From: JAHELQ01 sp965603365
GTDB taxonomy: Bacteria; Acidobacteriota; Aminicenantia; UBA2199
Direction of reading: 5' to 3'
NCBI GenBank assembly: GCA_965603365.1
Contig: CBFDCR010000003.1
Location: 65,401 to 129,400 of the forward strand
DNA length: 64,000 bases
Both the position numbers and the translations under genes were made by a program. Under the pieces are notes generated by a model that ran no database searches, was not told where the DNA came from, and worked only from the letters and a program-made list of their open reading frames with translations. Each line of letters starts with the position of its first letter. The first letter of the stretch is position 1. Of this stretch, positions 50,201 through 56,572 are shown one piece after another.

Positions 50201-50574
50201 AGGCAAAAGCCCGGTTTACCGACTCGCTGCCCCTTATATTGGCCGATCCCGATCAACTGACTCAGATCTTCGGTAACATCATACTCAACGCCGTCCAGGC
50301 CATGCCCGAAGGCGGTGAATTGTTCATTAATTCGGAAGCCTCAGATCCGGGATGGCTAGCCGTTTCGGTTACGGACACCGGGGTGGGCATCCCCCCGGAG
50401 AACCTGGAGAAAATTTTCGAGCCCCTCTTTACCAGCAAGGCTAAGGGTATCGGCCTGGGCATGGCGGTGACCCGCACCTTTGTGGAGGGTCACGGCGGCA
50501 GCATCGAAGTCCGGAGCGAAGTGGGCAGGGGCAGCACCTTTACGGTAAGGTTACCCATGGCGGAGAAGGAGTAG
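47278..50574 (+). CDS. Propeller-type sensor histidine kinase
   Basis: A 1098-residue membrane sensor kinase. A signal sequence (TAPVFLFFLCLTGTISPESG) leads to a periplasmic double propeller of some 14 Reg_prop repeats (~25-680; recurring G-x-LWVGTGGGL-x-x-FD), a Y_Y_Y domain (~745-815), a transmembrane helix (~822-842), HisKA with H893 in GHELRNPLGSIKN and an HATPase. Unlike the regulator at 10218 it has no receiver or output domain, so it must signal to the receivers encoded just downstream. It starts at GTG overlapping the previous gene by 4 bp. Confidence 0.92.
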   Translation: MRNTAPVFLFFLCLTGTISPESGTVRFEGISIDDGLSQSTIFCLLQDSKGFLWIGTQDGLNKYDGYCFHVFKRDPDDTNSLSYNWVTAIYEDDSGMIWIGTNGGGLNRFDPKKERFFRYPVRQGDPGCIHNGSIRAIYQDSGGAIWVGTGGGLVKLILEADLQNPGIKAVRITSFRHNPGDPRSLKDDLVNSILEDRTGLLWIGTGGGLDRFDKETGDFSHYTHIPGQPTSLSHSGITTIYEDRAGLLWVGTGGGLNVMDRATGEFKRYRHDPVDPHSLSSGRVSGIVEDRSGFLWISTMGGGLNKFNKKDETFTHYRHIPADPYSLSFDHVNCILEDRSRILWVGTSGKGLNKFDREDNFELYRWDPNNANSLSDSYVYAIYEDRSGILWVGTSGGGLDRLDRRTGTFTHFRHDADVPGSLSNNAVHAIFEDRAGVLWVGTGGGGLDKFNRRTGAFSHFRHLAGDPASLSCNSIRSILEDSAGVLWVATAGGGLNKFDRSSGTFIHYHRIEDNANSLVDDYVNVIYEAPTEPGVLWIGTRHGGLNRFDTPKQVFSRFKTNPRDSNSLSSNFILSVYEDSAGTLWVGTLGGGLNKLIGPRGEGEGIGFVRYTEKNGLANNSIYGILEDSGGQLWMSTNKGISRFDPGSETFKNYDVKDGLQGNEFNSGAYHKSKSGEMFFGGVKGLNAFYPDDVKVNPHIPPIVITDFKIAHKPVVIGADSPLKQSITWTEEIKLSYKQNVLSFEFTALDLDIPENNKYAYIMEGFEREWNYTDSDKRFAYYTNLDAGEYVFRVRGTNNDGIWNNEGTAVKITIIPPWWRTWWFRIFVIMAVSVLIISVYRIRTQAIKKRSRQLQEINEALNRQIAERKVLEERVVRQEKLAVLGELAGGVGHELRNPLGSIKNTAYFLNMALDQPDPEVNESLGILEKEVANCERIIASLLDFARARTPLRRQVNINEVLQGVLSNIKIPGNIEAKARFTDSLPLILADPDQLTQIFGNIILNAVQAMPEGGELFINSEASDPGWLAVSVTDTGVGIPPENLEKIFEPLFTSKAKGIGLGMAVTRTFVEGHGGSIEVRSEVGRGSTFTVRLPMAEKE

Positions 50575-50581
50575 ATGTCGT

Positions 50582-51799
50582 ATGAGTGTAAAAGAGCGGA
50601 TCCTGATCGTGGATGATGATGAGAGCACCCGCCGGAGCCTGTCGCTTATATTTAATAAGAAGGGCTATGAGACCGCCACTGCCGGCACGGGACAGGCGGC
50701 CCTAAAACAGGCACAAGAGAGGTTCTTCAATCTGGCGCTCCTGGATATAAAATTGCCCGATATGAAAGGTGTAGAACTGTTGGCACCTTTGAAGAGGATT
50801 CATCCGGATATGGAGATGATCATGGTCACTGCCCATGCCTCTTTGGAAACCGCGATTCAGGCCCTGAACCGGGGGGCTTCCCTCTACATCACCAAGCCTT
50901 TAAATATGGATGAGGTATTGTCTACCATCCGGGGGGTCCTGGAAAAGCAGCGTCTCAGGATGGAGAACCGGCGGCTGTTAAAGGAAGTGCAGCGGGAGTT
51001 GGCCGAACGCAAGCGGGCGCAAGAGGAACTCCGGTTGGCGCATGAGCAGTTGGAGATGCGGGTGGAGGAACGAACCGCCGAGCTGGCCTGGGCCAATGAG
51101 GAATTACGTGAGGAAATTGCCGAGCGCAAGCGGATGGAAAAGCGGCTTAAGGTCACTCTCGAAGAAAAAGAAGTGCTGCTGCGGGAAATCCACCATCGGG
51201 TCAAGAACAATCTGCAGACGGTCTCCAGCCTGCTGAGCCTCCAGTCCGGTTATATCGAAGACAAACAGGCCCTCGAAATATTAAAAAGCAGTCAGCAGCG
51301 AATTAGAACCATGTCCCTCATCCACGAAAAATTGTATCAATCCAGAGATTTGTCCAGGATCGAATTTCGGGAGTATGTCCAGAGCCTGGTCACCCACCTA
51401 TTCGAGATATATTCTTTGCAGTCTGGACAGGTCCAATTAAACATGCAAATAGAAGATGTGGTGCTGGATATCGATACCTCTATCCCTGCCGGTCTGATTA
51501 TCAACGAGCTGGTTTCAAATTCCCTGAAATATGCCTTCCCGGATTTCCGGAAAGGTGAACTGCGGGTAACCCTGGAGAAGAGTAAGGATGAGGAAAAAGA
51601 TTGTGATTATACATTGATTGTCGGGGATAACGGCATTGGCCTTCCCCGGGACCTGGACTTCCGGGAGCCCGGCAGTCTGGGTATGGTGCTGGTCAACTCG
51701 CTGGTGAAACAATTGAACGGGGTCATCGATCTCGATACAATGGGGGGGACCACATTTACCATCAAATTCCAGAAATTAGACTATGAAAAAAGGATATGA
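50582..51799 (+). CDS. Receiver-HisKA_2 sensor kinase
   Basis: A 405-residue protein with an N-terminal receiver (D55 in LALLDIKLPD, partner Lys in YITKPLNMDE), a coiled coil (~125-195), a HisKA_2 segment with the phospho-His in LREIHHRVKNNLQ (~205) and an HATPase domain ending GGTTFTIKFQ. This HisKA_2 type resembles kinases of general stress and two-component pathways. Its receiver could be the target of the upstream kinases. It follows the propeller kinase by 7 bp. Confidence 0.9.
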   Translation: MSVKERILIVDDDESTRRSLSLIFNKKGYETATAGTGQAALKQAQERFFNLALLDIKLPDMKGVELLAPLKRIHPDMEMIMVTAHASLETAIQALNRGASLYITKPLNMDEVLSTIRGVLEKQRLRMENRRLLKEVQRELAERKRAQEELRLAHEQLEMRVEERTAELAWANEELREEIAERKRMEKRLKVTLEEKEVLLREIHHRVKNNLQTVSSLLSLQSGYIEDKQALEILKSSQQRIRTMSLIHEKLYQSRDLSRIEFREYVQSLVTHLFEIYSLQSGQVQLNMQIEDVVLDIDTSIPAGLIINELVSNSLKYAFPDFRKGELRVTLEKSKDEEKDCDYTLIVGDNGIGLPRDLDFREPGSLGMVLVNSLVKQLNGVIDLDTMGGTTFTIKFQKLDYEKRI

Positions 51800-51801
51800 A
51801 T

Positions 51802-51900
51802 ATGATTCACTATCTCGACATGAGACAAACAGATAAAAGCCCGACCATTCTTGGGGCCAGGGTTACCCGTGGGTATACGGGCGCAAAGGAGATAAAATAG
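51802..51900 (+). CDS. Possible 32-residue peptide between two signalling genes
   Basis: ATG follows AAGGA by seven bases, inside the end of the preceding gene, and runs 32 codons (starts MIHYLDMRQTDK, ends GAKEIK) to a stop one base before the next gene. It exactly fills the intergenic gap, which supports a real coupled small gene, but no family was recognised. Confidence 0.3.
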   Translation: MIHYLDMRQTDKSPTILGARVTRGYTGAKEIK

Positions 51901-51901
51901 A

Positions 51902-52654
51902 ATGAAGGAGAAAGTCAGCATTTTGATCGTGGATGATAATATGAGTCAGTGTAAGACCATGGCCTTCATCCTGAAGCGCAAGGGGTACGTCGTCACCATT
52001 GCTCAGAACGGGCCGGAGGCCATCGCTATTGTGGAGAAGAGTCCTTTCGATATAATCTTCATGGATATCAAGATGCCCCTCATGAATGGGGTTGAAACTT
52101 ATAAAAAGATCAAGACCGTCAGGCCCGAAGCCAGGGTGATGATGATGACCGCTTATGCGGTTGAAGATCTGGTCCGGGAGGCACTGCAGGAAGGGGCCTA
52201 CGGTATCGTCTACAAGCCCCTGGATATTGAAAAGGTAGAGCTAATTTTGGAGAAGGCCACCGAGAACAAGCAGGGCGCCCTGATCCTGGTGGTGGACGAT
52301 GAACCGGAGCTCTGTTCTGCCCTGAAAGAGTTACTGATTAAGAAGGGATACAGGGTGGGTGTCGCCCATAACGGCGAGCAGGCCATTGCCACCGCCCGGA
52401 AAAAGGCGTTTGATATTATCTTCGTTGATCTGAAGCTGCCGACCCTGAACGGGTTGGAGACCTACCTGGCCATCAAGGAGATCAACCCCGAGGTGGTGGC
52501 GATCATGATGACCGGCTACCGCCAGGAGATGGGCGACCTGGTGAAGCAGGCCCTCCATAACAATGCCTACACCTGCCTCTACAAGCCCATCAACATGTCG
52601 GATCTGCTGAATTTAACCGCCGAGATCGTGGAGAAAAAGCAAAGTCGGAAATAG
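51902..52654 (+). CDS. Double-receiver response regulator
   Basis: A 250-residue protein made of two complete receiver domains in tandem: receiver 1 (~5-120) with phospho-Asp D55 in IIFMDIKMP and Lys in VYKPLDIEK; receiver 2 (~128-245) with IIFVDLKLP and LYKPINMSD. No DNA-binding or enzymatic output follows, so it probably acts as a phosphate relay or sink, or by protein contact. It closes the signalling cluster. Confidence 0.88.
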   Translation: MKEKVSILIVDDNMSQCKTMAFILKRKGYVVTIAQNGPEAIAIVEKSPFDIIFMDIKMPLMNGVETYKKIKTVRPEARVMMMTAYAVEDLVREALQEGAYGIVYKPLDIEKVELILEKATENKQGALILVVDDEPELCSALKELLIKKGYRVGVAHNGEQAIATARKKAFDIIFVDLKLPTLNGLETYLAIKEINPEVVAIMMTGYRQEMGDLVKQALHNNAYTCLYKPINMSDLLNLTAEIVEKKQSRK

Positions 52655-52734
52655 CCAAAAATATTCGAAATTGCTTGAAAATTTTTTTCTTTTATGTTAA
52701 CGTAACGAATATAAATTGAAGAAGGAGGTTACAT

Positions 52735-52902
52735 ATGAAGGCCAAAGAAGTTACCAAAAAGCTGTCGGTCAACAAGACGACCATCGCCAATTTGAAGTCT
52801 AAGGAGATGAAGGATGTGAATGGCGGATTCCCTATTACCTCGCGTGTCATCACCTGTCCCCATATCTCCACCTGCCACGCAGATGTCTGCCTCTGCCCCT
52901 AA
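52735..52902 (+). CDS. Lanthipeptide-like RiPP precursor 2
   Basis: A 55-residue precursor with leader KKLSVNKTTIANLKSKEM ending at VNGG. The 24-residue core (starts FPITSR, ends CLCP) has four Cys and five Ser/Thr, with T-C, S-T-C and V-C-L-C spacing suited to lanthionine rings. The leader aligns position for position with the peptide at 41995 (K-KL-[LV]NK-TI-x-x-L). GGAGG stands six bases before the ATG. It lies 80 bp after the double-receiver gene on the same strand. No modifying enzyme is nearby. Confidence 0.75.
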   Translation: MKAKEVTKKLSVNKTTIANLKSKEMKDVNGGFPITSRVITCPHISTCHADVCLCP

Positions 52903-52923
52903 TAAGTAAAATCTAACTAAAAT

Positions 52924-53139
52924 TTAAACCAATTTATCTATGCTCTTCATGTAGGTCTTTACTACTCGATTTTTATTTAATTGTCTATAGGCGGCTATCA
53001 TCTCTCTCAAAGCGTCGGCCAGCATATCCCGGCACTCTTCCAGGGTTTTACCCTCGGTAATAACCTCCGGCCACTCGATAATCTGTCCCATGTAGCCGGA
53101 ACTTATTTTTTTATAGTTGGCAGTAAAATTACCCAACAT
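52924..53139 (-). CDS. HicB-like protein without visible HicA
   Basis: A 71-residue HicB-type protein: ANYKKISSGYMGQIIEWPEV, then EGKTLEECRDMLADALREMIAAY, the partial RNase H-like fold of HicB antitoxins. No HicA-like double-stranded-RNA-binding partner is present in the flanking 100 bp on either side, so it is an orphan. GAGGTGAG precedes the ATG. Confidence 0.8.
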   Translation of the reverse strand: MLGNFTANYKKISSGYMGQIIEWPEVITEGKTLEECRDMLADALREMIAAYRQLNKNRVVKTYMKSIDKLV

Positions 53140-53217
53140 ATACTCACCTCACTCTCAGCTTTTCCATCTAAGTATACCTGATGATTGTCATTTTTACAAG
53201 AGATTTTACCGAATATA

Positions 53218-53424
53218 TTAGACTTCCTTGTACTCCAGGATGTCTCCGGGCTGGCACTCCAGTTCGCGGCATAGGGCGTCTAAGGTCGAAAAACGGATGG
53301 CCTTAGCCTTGTTTTGTTTCAGAATAGACAGGTTGGCAATGGTAATACCCACCTTGTCGGCCAGATCGGTCAGCTTCATCTTCCGTTTTACCAGCATTAA
53401 ATCGAGGTTGACGTTAATCGGCAT
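53218..53424 (-). CDS. Cro/C1-type HTH regulator (YozG-like)
   Basis: A 68-residue XRE-family DNA-binding protein: NLDLMLVKRKMKLTDLADKV, GITIANLSILKQNKAKAIRF, the helix-turn-helix, then LDALCRELECQPGDILEY. Such proteins regularly follow DUF2975 membrane proteins, as here (10-bp gap). It is the likely repressor acting at the operator repeats 54264-54320. Confidence 0.9.
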   Translation of the reverse strand: MPINVNLDLMLVKRKMKLTDLADKVGITIANLSILKQNKAKAIRFSTLDALCRELECQPGDILEYKEV

Positions 53425-53434
53425 GCTGCTCTCC

Positions 53435-54085
53435 CTAAACCGTTAAATCCTGTTCTTCCTTCATTTTGGCACCGAGACGGAAGATCTCCGCGATTAACAG
53501 CACCACCACTCCGACAAAAATGATATCCAGCCGCAGCTCGCTTAGATGGAGCCAGAAACTGGCATGGGAGATAGATGCTCCCTGCATGATCACTTTGCTC
53601 TTCAGATGAAACATGGCCAGATAGGCCACCAGGTTGCGCAGCAATTCGGCCCCGACAATGAGCCAGCCCATCCAGCGGATGCGGATGGCGTTTTGTAGAA
53701 TGAAGGGCCCGGTCTCTTGCAGAGTGGCAAAGAACTTCCGCAGCAGGAATACCATAAACAGATGCATGAGCTGCCTTAAGAGTACATAAAGGGAGACCGG
53801 TAAGATATACAACCGGTTGCGGGGAGTCATCCACACCGATACCCACAACTCCATCTCCATTTTATAATCGGCAGCGGAGCTGCCGATCTTATACGGAGCC
53901 TCCCCGTCGGGGACCAACTCGAAAAGGGTCTGGGTGGTGAAAGGAACAATCTGGCAGTCCGGGTTAATCATAACAACGGTTATTTGCAGCAGGGAGCCCA
54001 CCAGCTTGATGATCAGCAGGATAAAAACAACATTGATCACGATCCTTAGAAAAGAGAGGACATACAGTTTCTTTTTCCCCGTCAC
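53435..54085 (-). CDS. DUF2975 membrane protein
   Basis: A 216-residue membrane protein of the DUF2975 family with four hydrophobic helices (SFLRIVINVVFILLIIKLV, YILPVSLYVLLRQLMHLFMV, MGWLIVGAELLRNLVAYLAM, LDIIFVGVVVLLIAEIF). The ETGPFILQNAIRIRWMGWL segment between helices is the family hallmark. It starts at GTG, overlapping the upstream small gene by 4 bp, with GGGAGGG before it. Function unknown; the pairing with an XRE regulator is conserved. Confidence 0.88.
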   Translation of the reverse strand: MTGKKKLYVLSFLRIVINVVFILLIIKLVGSLLQITVVMINPDCQIVPFTTQTLFELVPDGEAPYKIGSSAADYKMEMELWVSVWMTPRNRLYILPVSLYVLLRQLMHLFMVFLLRKFFATLQETGPFILQNAIRIRWMGWLIVGAELLRNLVAYLAMFHLKSKVIMQGASISHASFWLHLSELRLDIIFVGVVVLLIAEIFRLGAKMKEEQDLTV

Positions 54086-54207
54086 GATACCCTCCCCGAT
54101 TCAGCCGTTATGCCGGTTTTTTGCAGTCCCGGAACCACCCCCGGCTTTTCGGCCGAAAGAAAAAAGGCGAGCAACAAAATAATTAAAATAAGCAGTATTC
54201 GTTTCAT
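54082..54207 (-). CDS. Small hydrophobic peptide heading the DUF2975 operon
   Basis: A 41-residue protein starting MKRILLILIILLLAFFLSAE, either a signal peptide or a single membrane helix, with a short polar tail ending ESGRVS. AGGAGG stands four bases before the ATG, and its stop overlaps the GTG of the DUF2975 gene. It is clearly part of that operon. No family was recognised. Confidence 0.65.
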   Translation of the reverse strand: MKRILLILIILLLAFFLSAEKPGVVPGLQKTGITAESGRVS

Positions 54208-54249
54208 GCTGCCTCCTGTGTCGTTAAACCTGTTAAATTCCATGTCAGT

Positions 54250-54320
54250 ATTATAATATAAAGTTTATCGTTTTTCAACAAATATTTATTGTTTATCAAC
54301 TTTTATTTATCGTTCTTCAA
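54250..54320 (-). promoter_or_regulatory. Promoter and triple operator of the DUF2975/XRE operon
   Basis: On the minus strand TTGAAA (54273-54278), 17-bp spacer, TATAAT (54250-54255). Three direct repeats, on the plus strand TTTATCGTTTTTCAA (54264-54278), TTTATTGTTTATCAA (54285-54299) and TTTATCGTTCTTCAA (54306-54320), are spaced exactly 21 bp. The first covers the -35 box, so binding by the XRE protein would repress transcription. Confidence 0.8.
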
Positions 54321-54451
54321 TTCATTAATCTGTCATGTTGTAACGGCAACATGGGAGGTTGTCCCCTTTCGTTAATTTTAAATATTTCAGGTTGGGTTTA
54401 CAGAAGTTGACTTTTTTGGGGTTTTAAACTATTATTGGGGTGGAGAAAAAA

Positions 54452-54856
54452 ATGGCGACGGCGATGAACCGACCGGAGATCGAAAAATACGTTTTAGAAG
54501 TGGTGGAGAGCCGCCTCAACCGGGCCCTGGAAGAGTATATTGAGCGGAATGAGGTGAGGATCAAGGAACTGGCCTTAATGGAACGGGTGATCAGGGTGGA
54601 AGAGGAGTTGAAGGCCCTGCGGCAGATGTCGGAAATCAGATTTGAGGCGGTAGATAAGCGATTTGAGGCACTGCAGAGAGAGATGAATGTCAGATTTGAG
54701 GCGGTGGATGAGCGATTTGAGGTACTCCGGAGAGAGATGAATGTTAGGTTCGAAGCCATGGATAAACGGTTTTCGGCAGTCCAATGGATGATCGGCATCC
54801 TGGTGGGTATTCCCGCCTTAGCCATCGCCATCACCCAGATCATCAAGATCCTGTAA
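54452..54856 (+). CDS. Coiled-coil protein with C-terminal membrane anchor
   Basis: A 134-residue protein. A helical N-terminus is followed by an 18-residue repeat (RFEAVDKRFEALQREMNV and relatives, about 2.5 copies, ~residues 68-118), a pattern of alternating heptad and hendecad coiled coil, and a C-terminal transmembrane helix (WMIGILVGIPALAIAITQI). Such tail-anchored coiled coils (DUF1640-like or XhlA-like) are common, with unclear roles. GGAG precedes the ATG. Confidence 0.7.
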   Translation: MATAMNRPEIEKYVLEVVESRLNRALEEYIERNEVRIKELALMERVIRVEEELKALRQMSEIRFEAVDKRFEALQREMNVRFEAVDERFEVLRREMNVRFEAMDKRFSAVQWMIGILVGIPALAIAITQIIKIL

Positions 54857-54893
54857 AGGAAACAAAAAAAGGGGCAGACCGGAAGAGTCGCAT

Positions 54894-54956
54894 TGACACC
54901 CTTGACGTCACCACCGACGGTCTGAACGTCACCGCTGACACTCCGGCTTACGCCTC
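54894..54956. repeat. 21-bp tandem repeats (three units)
   Basis: Units begin at 54894 (TGACACCCTTGACGTCACC), 54915 (CGACGGTCTGAACGTCACC) and 54936 (TGACACTCCGGCTTACGCC). The shared cores are [TC]GAC and ACGTCACC. An inverted repeat GAGTCA/TGACTC (54966-54987) follows. The rest of the 410-bp gap to the M16 gene holds only the promoter at 55182. Confidence 0.6.
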
Positions 54957-55181
54957 TATCATTTTGAGTCACGACGGTTCATGACTCTTCGGCTTCCTCT
55001 TCGGGATTTTCCGCTCGCCCGGCAGTGGCATCACAGCCCGGAATACCGGGACCCAGAGCCATACTTCGGAATCCACCGTTTTAAGGCGAATAATGGGGAC
55101 ACACGAAAAATAGATGATTTGATTATTATAATAGAGTTTAGCTTTTTAAAGGAGCATATGATGCAGATGAGGCGAATATTT

Positions 55182-55210
55182 TTGACAAGGGGGGGGGCAA
55201 GTGATACAAT
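55182..55210 (+). promoter_or_regulatory. Sigma70-type promoter of the M16 peptidase gene
   Basis: TTGACA (55182-55187), a 17-bp spacer with a run of G, and TACAAT (55205-55210), giving a leader of about 50 nt before GGAG and the ATG. Confidence 0.7.
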
Positions 55211-55266
55211 CCCATTTCTCCCGGTCGTTGGGAAATCGATTTTTATGGTAAATGAAGGAGTGCTGA

Positions 55267-56526
55267 ATGATACGGAAGACGGTACTGGATTGCGGACTGG
55301 CGGTGATTAGCGAGGAGCGGGCCGATTTGTCCACCTTTGCCCTGAGTTATACGCTGCGGGGCGGGTCCCGGGCAGAGGAGCGGGAAAACAGCGGCATCCA
55401 CCATTTGATTGAGCATATGATGTTTAAGGGCAGCGAGAAGTACGATTTGAAGCAGATTGCCGAGGTGTCGGACCGGCTGGGGGGAACCCTGAATGCCCTG
55501 ACCGGCAAAGAACTGACCCAATTTTATATCAAGGCCATAGACGAAAAATTGACGGAATCCTTTGACCTATTGACCGATATTGTGCTGCATGCCACCTTTC
55601 CGGCAGTAGAGTTTGACAGGGAAAAAAATGTGGTGATCCAGGAGATCCGGGAGACCGAAGACAATCCCGACTCCTATGCTTTTGACCTTTTTTATGAAGA
55701 GGTATTTGAGAATAACGGCATGGGCTACCCCATTGCCGGCCAGGCCGAAGTGGTGGCCGCGTTTGGCCGGGACCGGGTGTTTGACTTTTACAGCCAGGCC
55801 TACCGGCCGGAAAATTTGATCCTGACTGCAGTGGGCAATGTCCGCCATGAACGACTGGTCGAACTGGCGGCAAAATATTTTTCCGGTCGTCCCCCAAAGA
55901 GGTCGGCCGATTTTTCCTTCACCAAACCGGCGTTTAGATTTACCGCCGGCGGCAAGAAAAATCCCTCCCTGCAGCAGGTCTATGCCCTGATGGGTTTCCG
56001 GGGTCTGGCTTTTGATTCGCCCCTGAAATACAAGTACAAAGTCATGAACAACATCCTGGGCGCCGGCATGAGTTCCCGCCTGTTCCAGGAGATCAGGGAG
56101 GAGAAAGGATTGGCCTACACCATCAGTTCTTTTTCCGATTATTTCCTGGAAGACGGCATTCATATCGTTTACGCGATCGTGGAGCCCGACAAGACCGGCG
56201 AGTATTTGCAGGCGGTGGGGGAGGAGATCGGCCGGTTGAAGGCGGACGGTATCGGCCCGGACGAACTGGCATGGGCCAAAGATTATCTAAAATCCTCCCT
56301 GATCTTGAACCTGGAGAGCAATGTGAACCGGATGCGGTTTCATGTCAATCAGGAACTGTATCTCCAGGGGGAGATGACCCCGGAGAGGATCATCGACGAT
56401 ATTCACCGTACCACCAGGGAGGATATCGACCGCCTGATCCGGGACCACCTGGATTTTAACCGCATGGCCCTATTCCTGTACGGCAACATCTCACCCGAAG
56501 ATTATACCGGTTTTAAATTTGAATAA
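55267..56526 (+). CDS. M16-family zinc peptidase
   Basis: A 419-residue insulinase-like peptidase of the short (single-subunit, ~420 residue) type. The inverted zinc motif H-x-x-E-H is H46-L-I-E49-H50, followed by MMFKGSEKY, and a downstream Glu in the NVVIQEIRETEDNP stretch completes the site. The C-terminal half carries the R/Y pair region (SSRLFQEIREEKGLAYTISS). No signal peptide is seen, so it is probably cytosolic, comparable to mitochondrial-processing-peptidase relatives in bacteria. It lies 46 bp upstream of the murG fusion. Confidence 0.92.
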   Translation: MIRKTVLDCGLAVISEERADLSTFALSYTLRGGSRAEERENSGIHHLIEHMMFKGSEKYDLKQIAEVSDRLGGTLNALTGKELTQFYIKAIDEKLTESFDLLTDIVLHATFPAVEFDREKNVVIQEIRETEDNPDSYAFDLFYEEVFENNGMGYPIAGQAEVVAAFGRDRVFDFYSQAYRPENLILTAVGNVRHERLVELAAKYFSGRPPKRSADFSFTKPAFRFTAGGKKNPSLQQVYALMGFRGLAFDSPLKYKYKVMNNILGAGMSSRLFQEIREEKGLAYTISSFSDYFLEDGIHIVYAIVEPDKTGEYLQAVGEEIGRLKADGIGPDELAWAKDYLKSSLILNLESNVNRMRFHVNQELYLQGEMTPERIIDDIHRTTREDIDRLIRDHLDFNRMALFLYGNISPEDYTGFKFE

Positions 56527-56531
56527 TTCAT

Positions 56532-56559
56532 TTGAACCGCCAACATTATATGCTATACT
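56532..56559 (+). promoter_or_regulatory. Probable promoter of the murG-murJ fusion gene
   Basis: TTGAAC (56532-56537), 16-bp spacer, TATACT (56554-56559), 13 bp before the ATG. No ribosome binding site lies between them, so the leader is at most about 6 nt. Confidence 0.5.
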
Positions 56560-56572
56560 AATGGCTTAATCG

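Noticed and set aside
52924..53220. HicA partner for the HicB-like protein
   Set aside because: No small basic frame with the HicA His motif is found on either side within the intergenic space.
54981..55310. 109-codon plus-strand frame before the M16 gene
   Set aside because: It runs through a consensus promoter (55182-55210) and the M16 start, has no ribosome binding site and matches no family.
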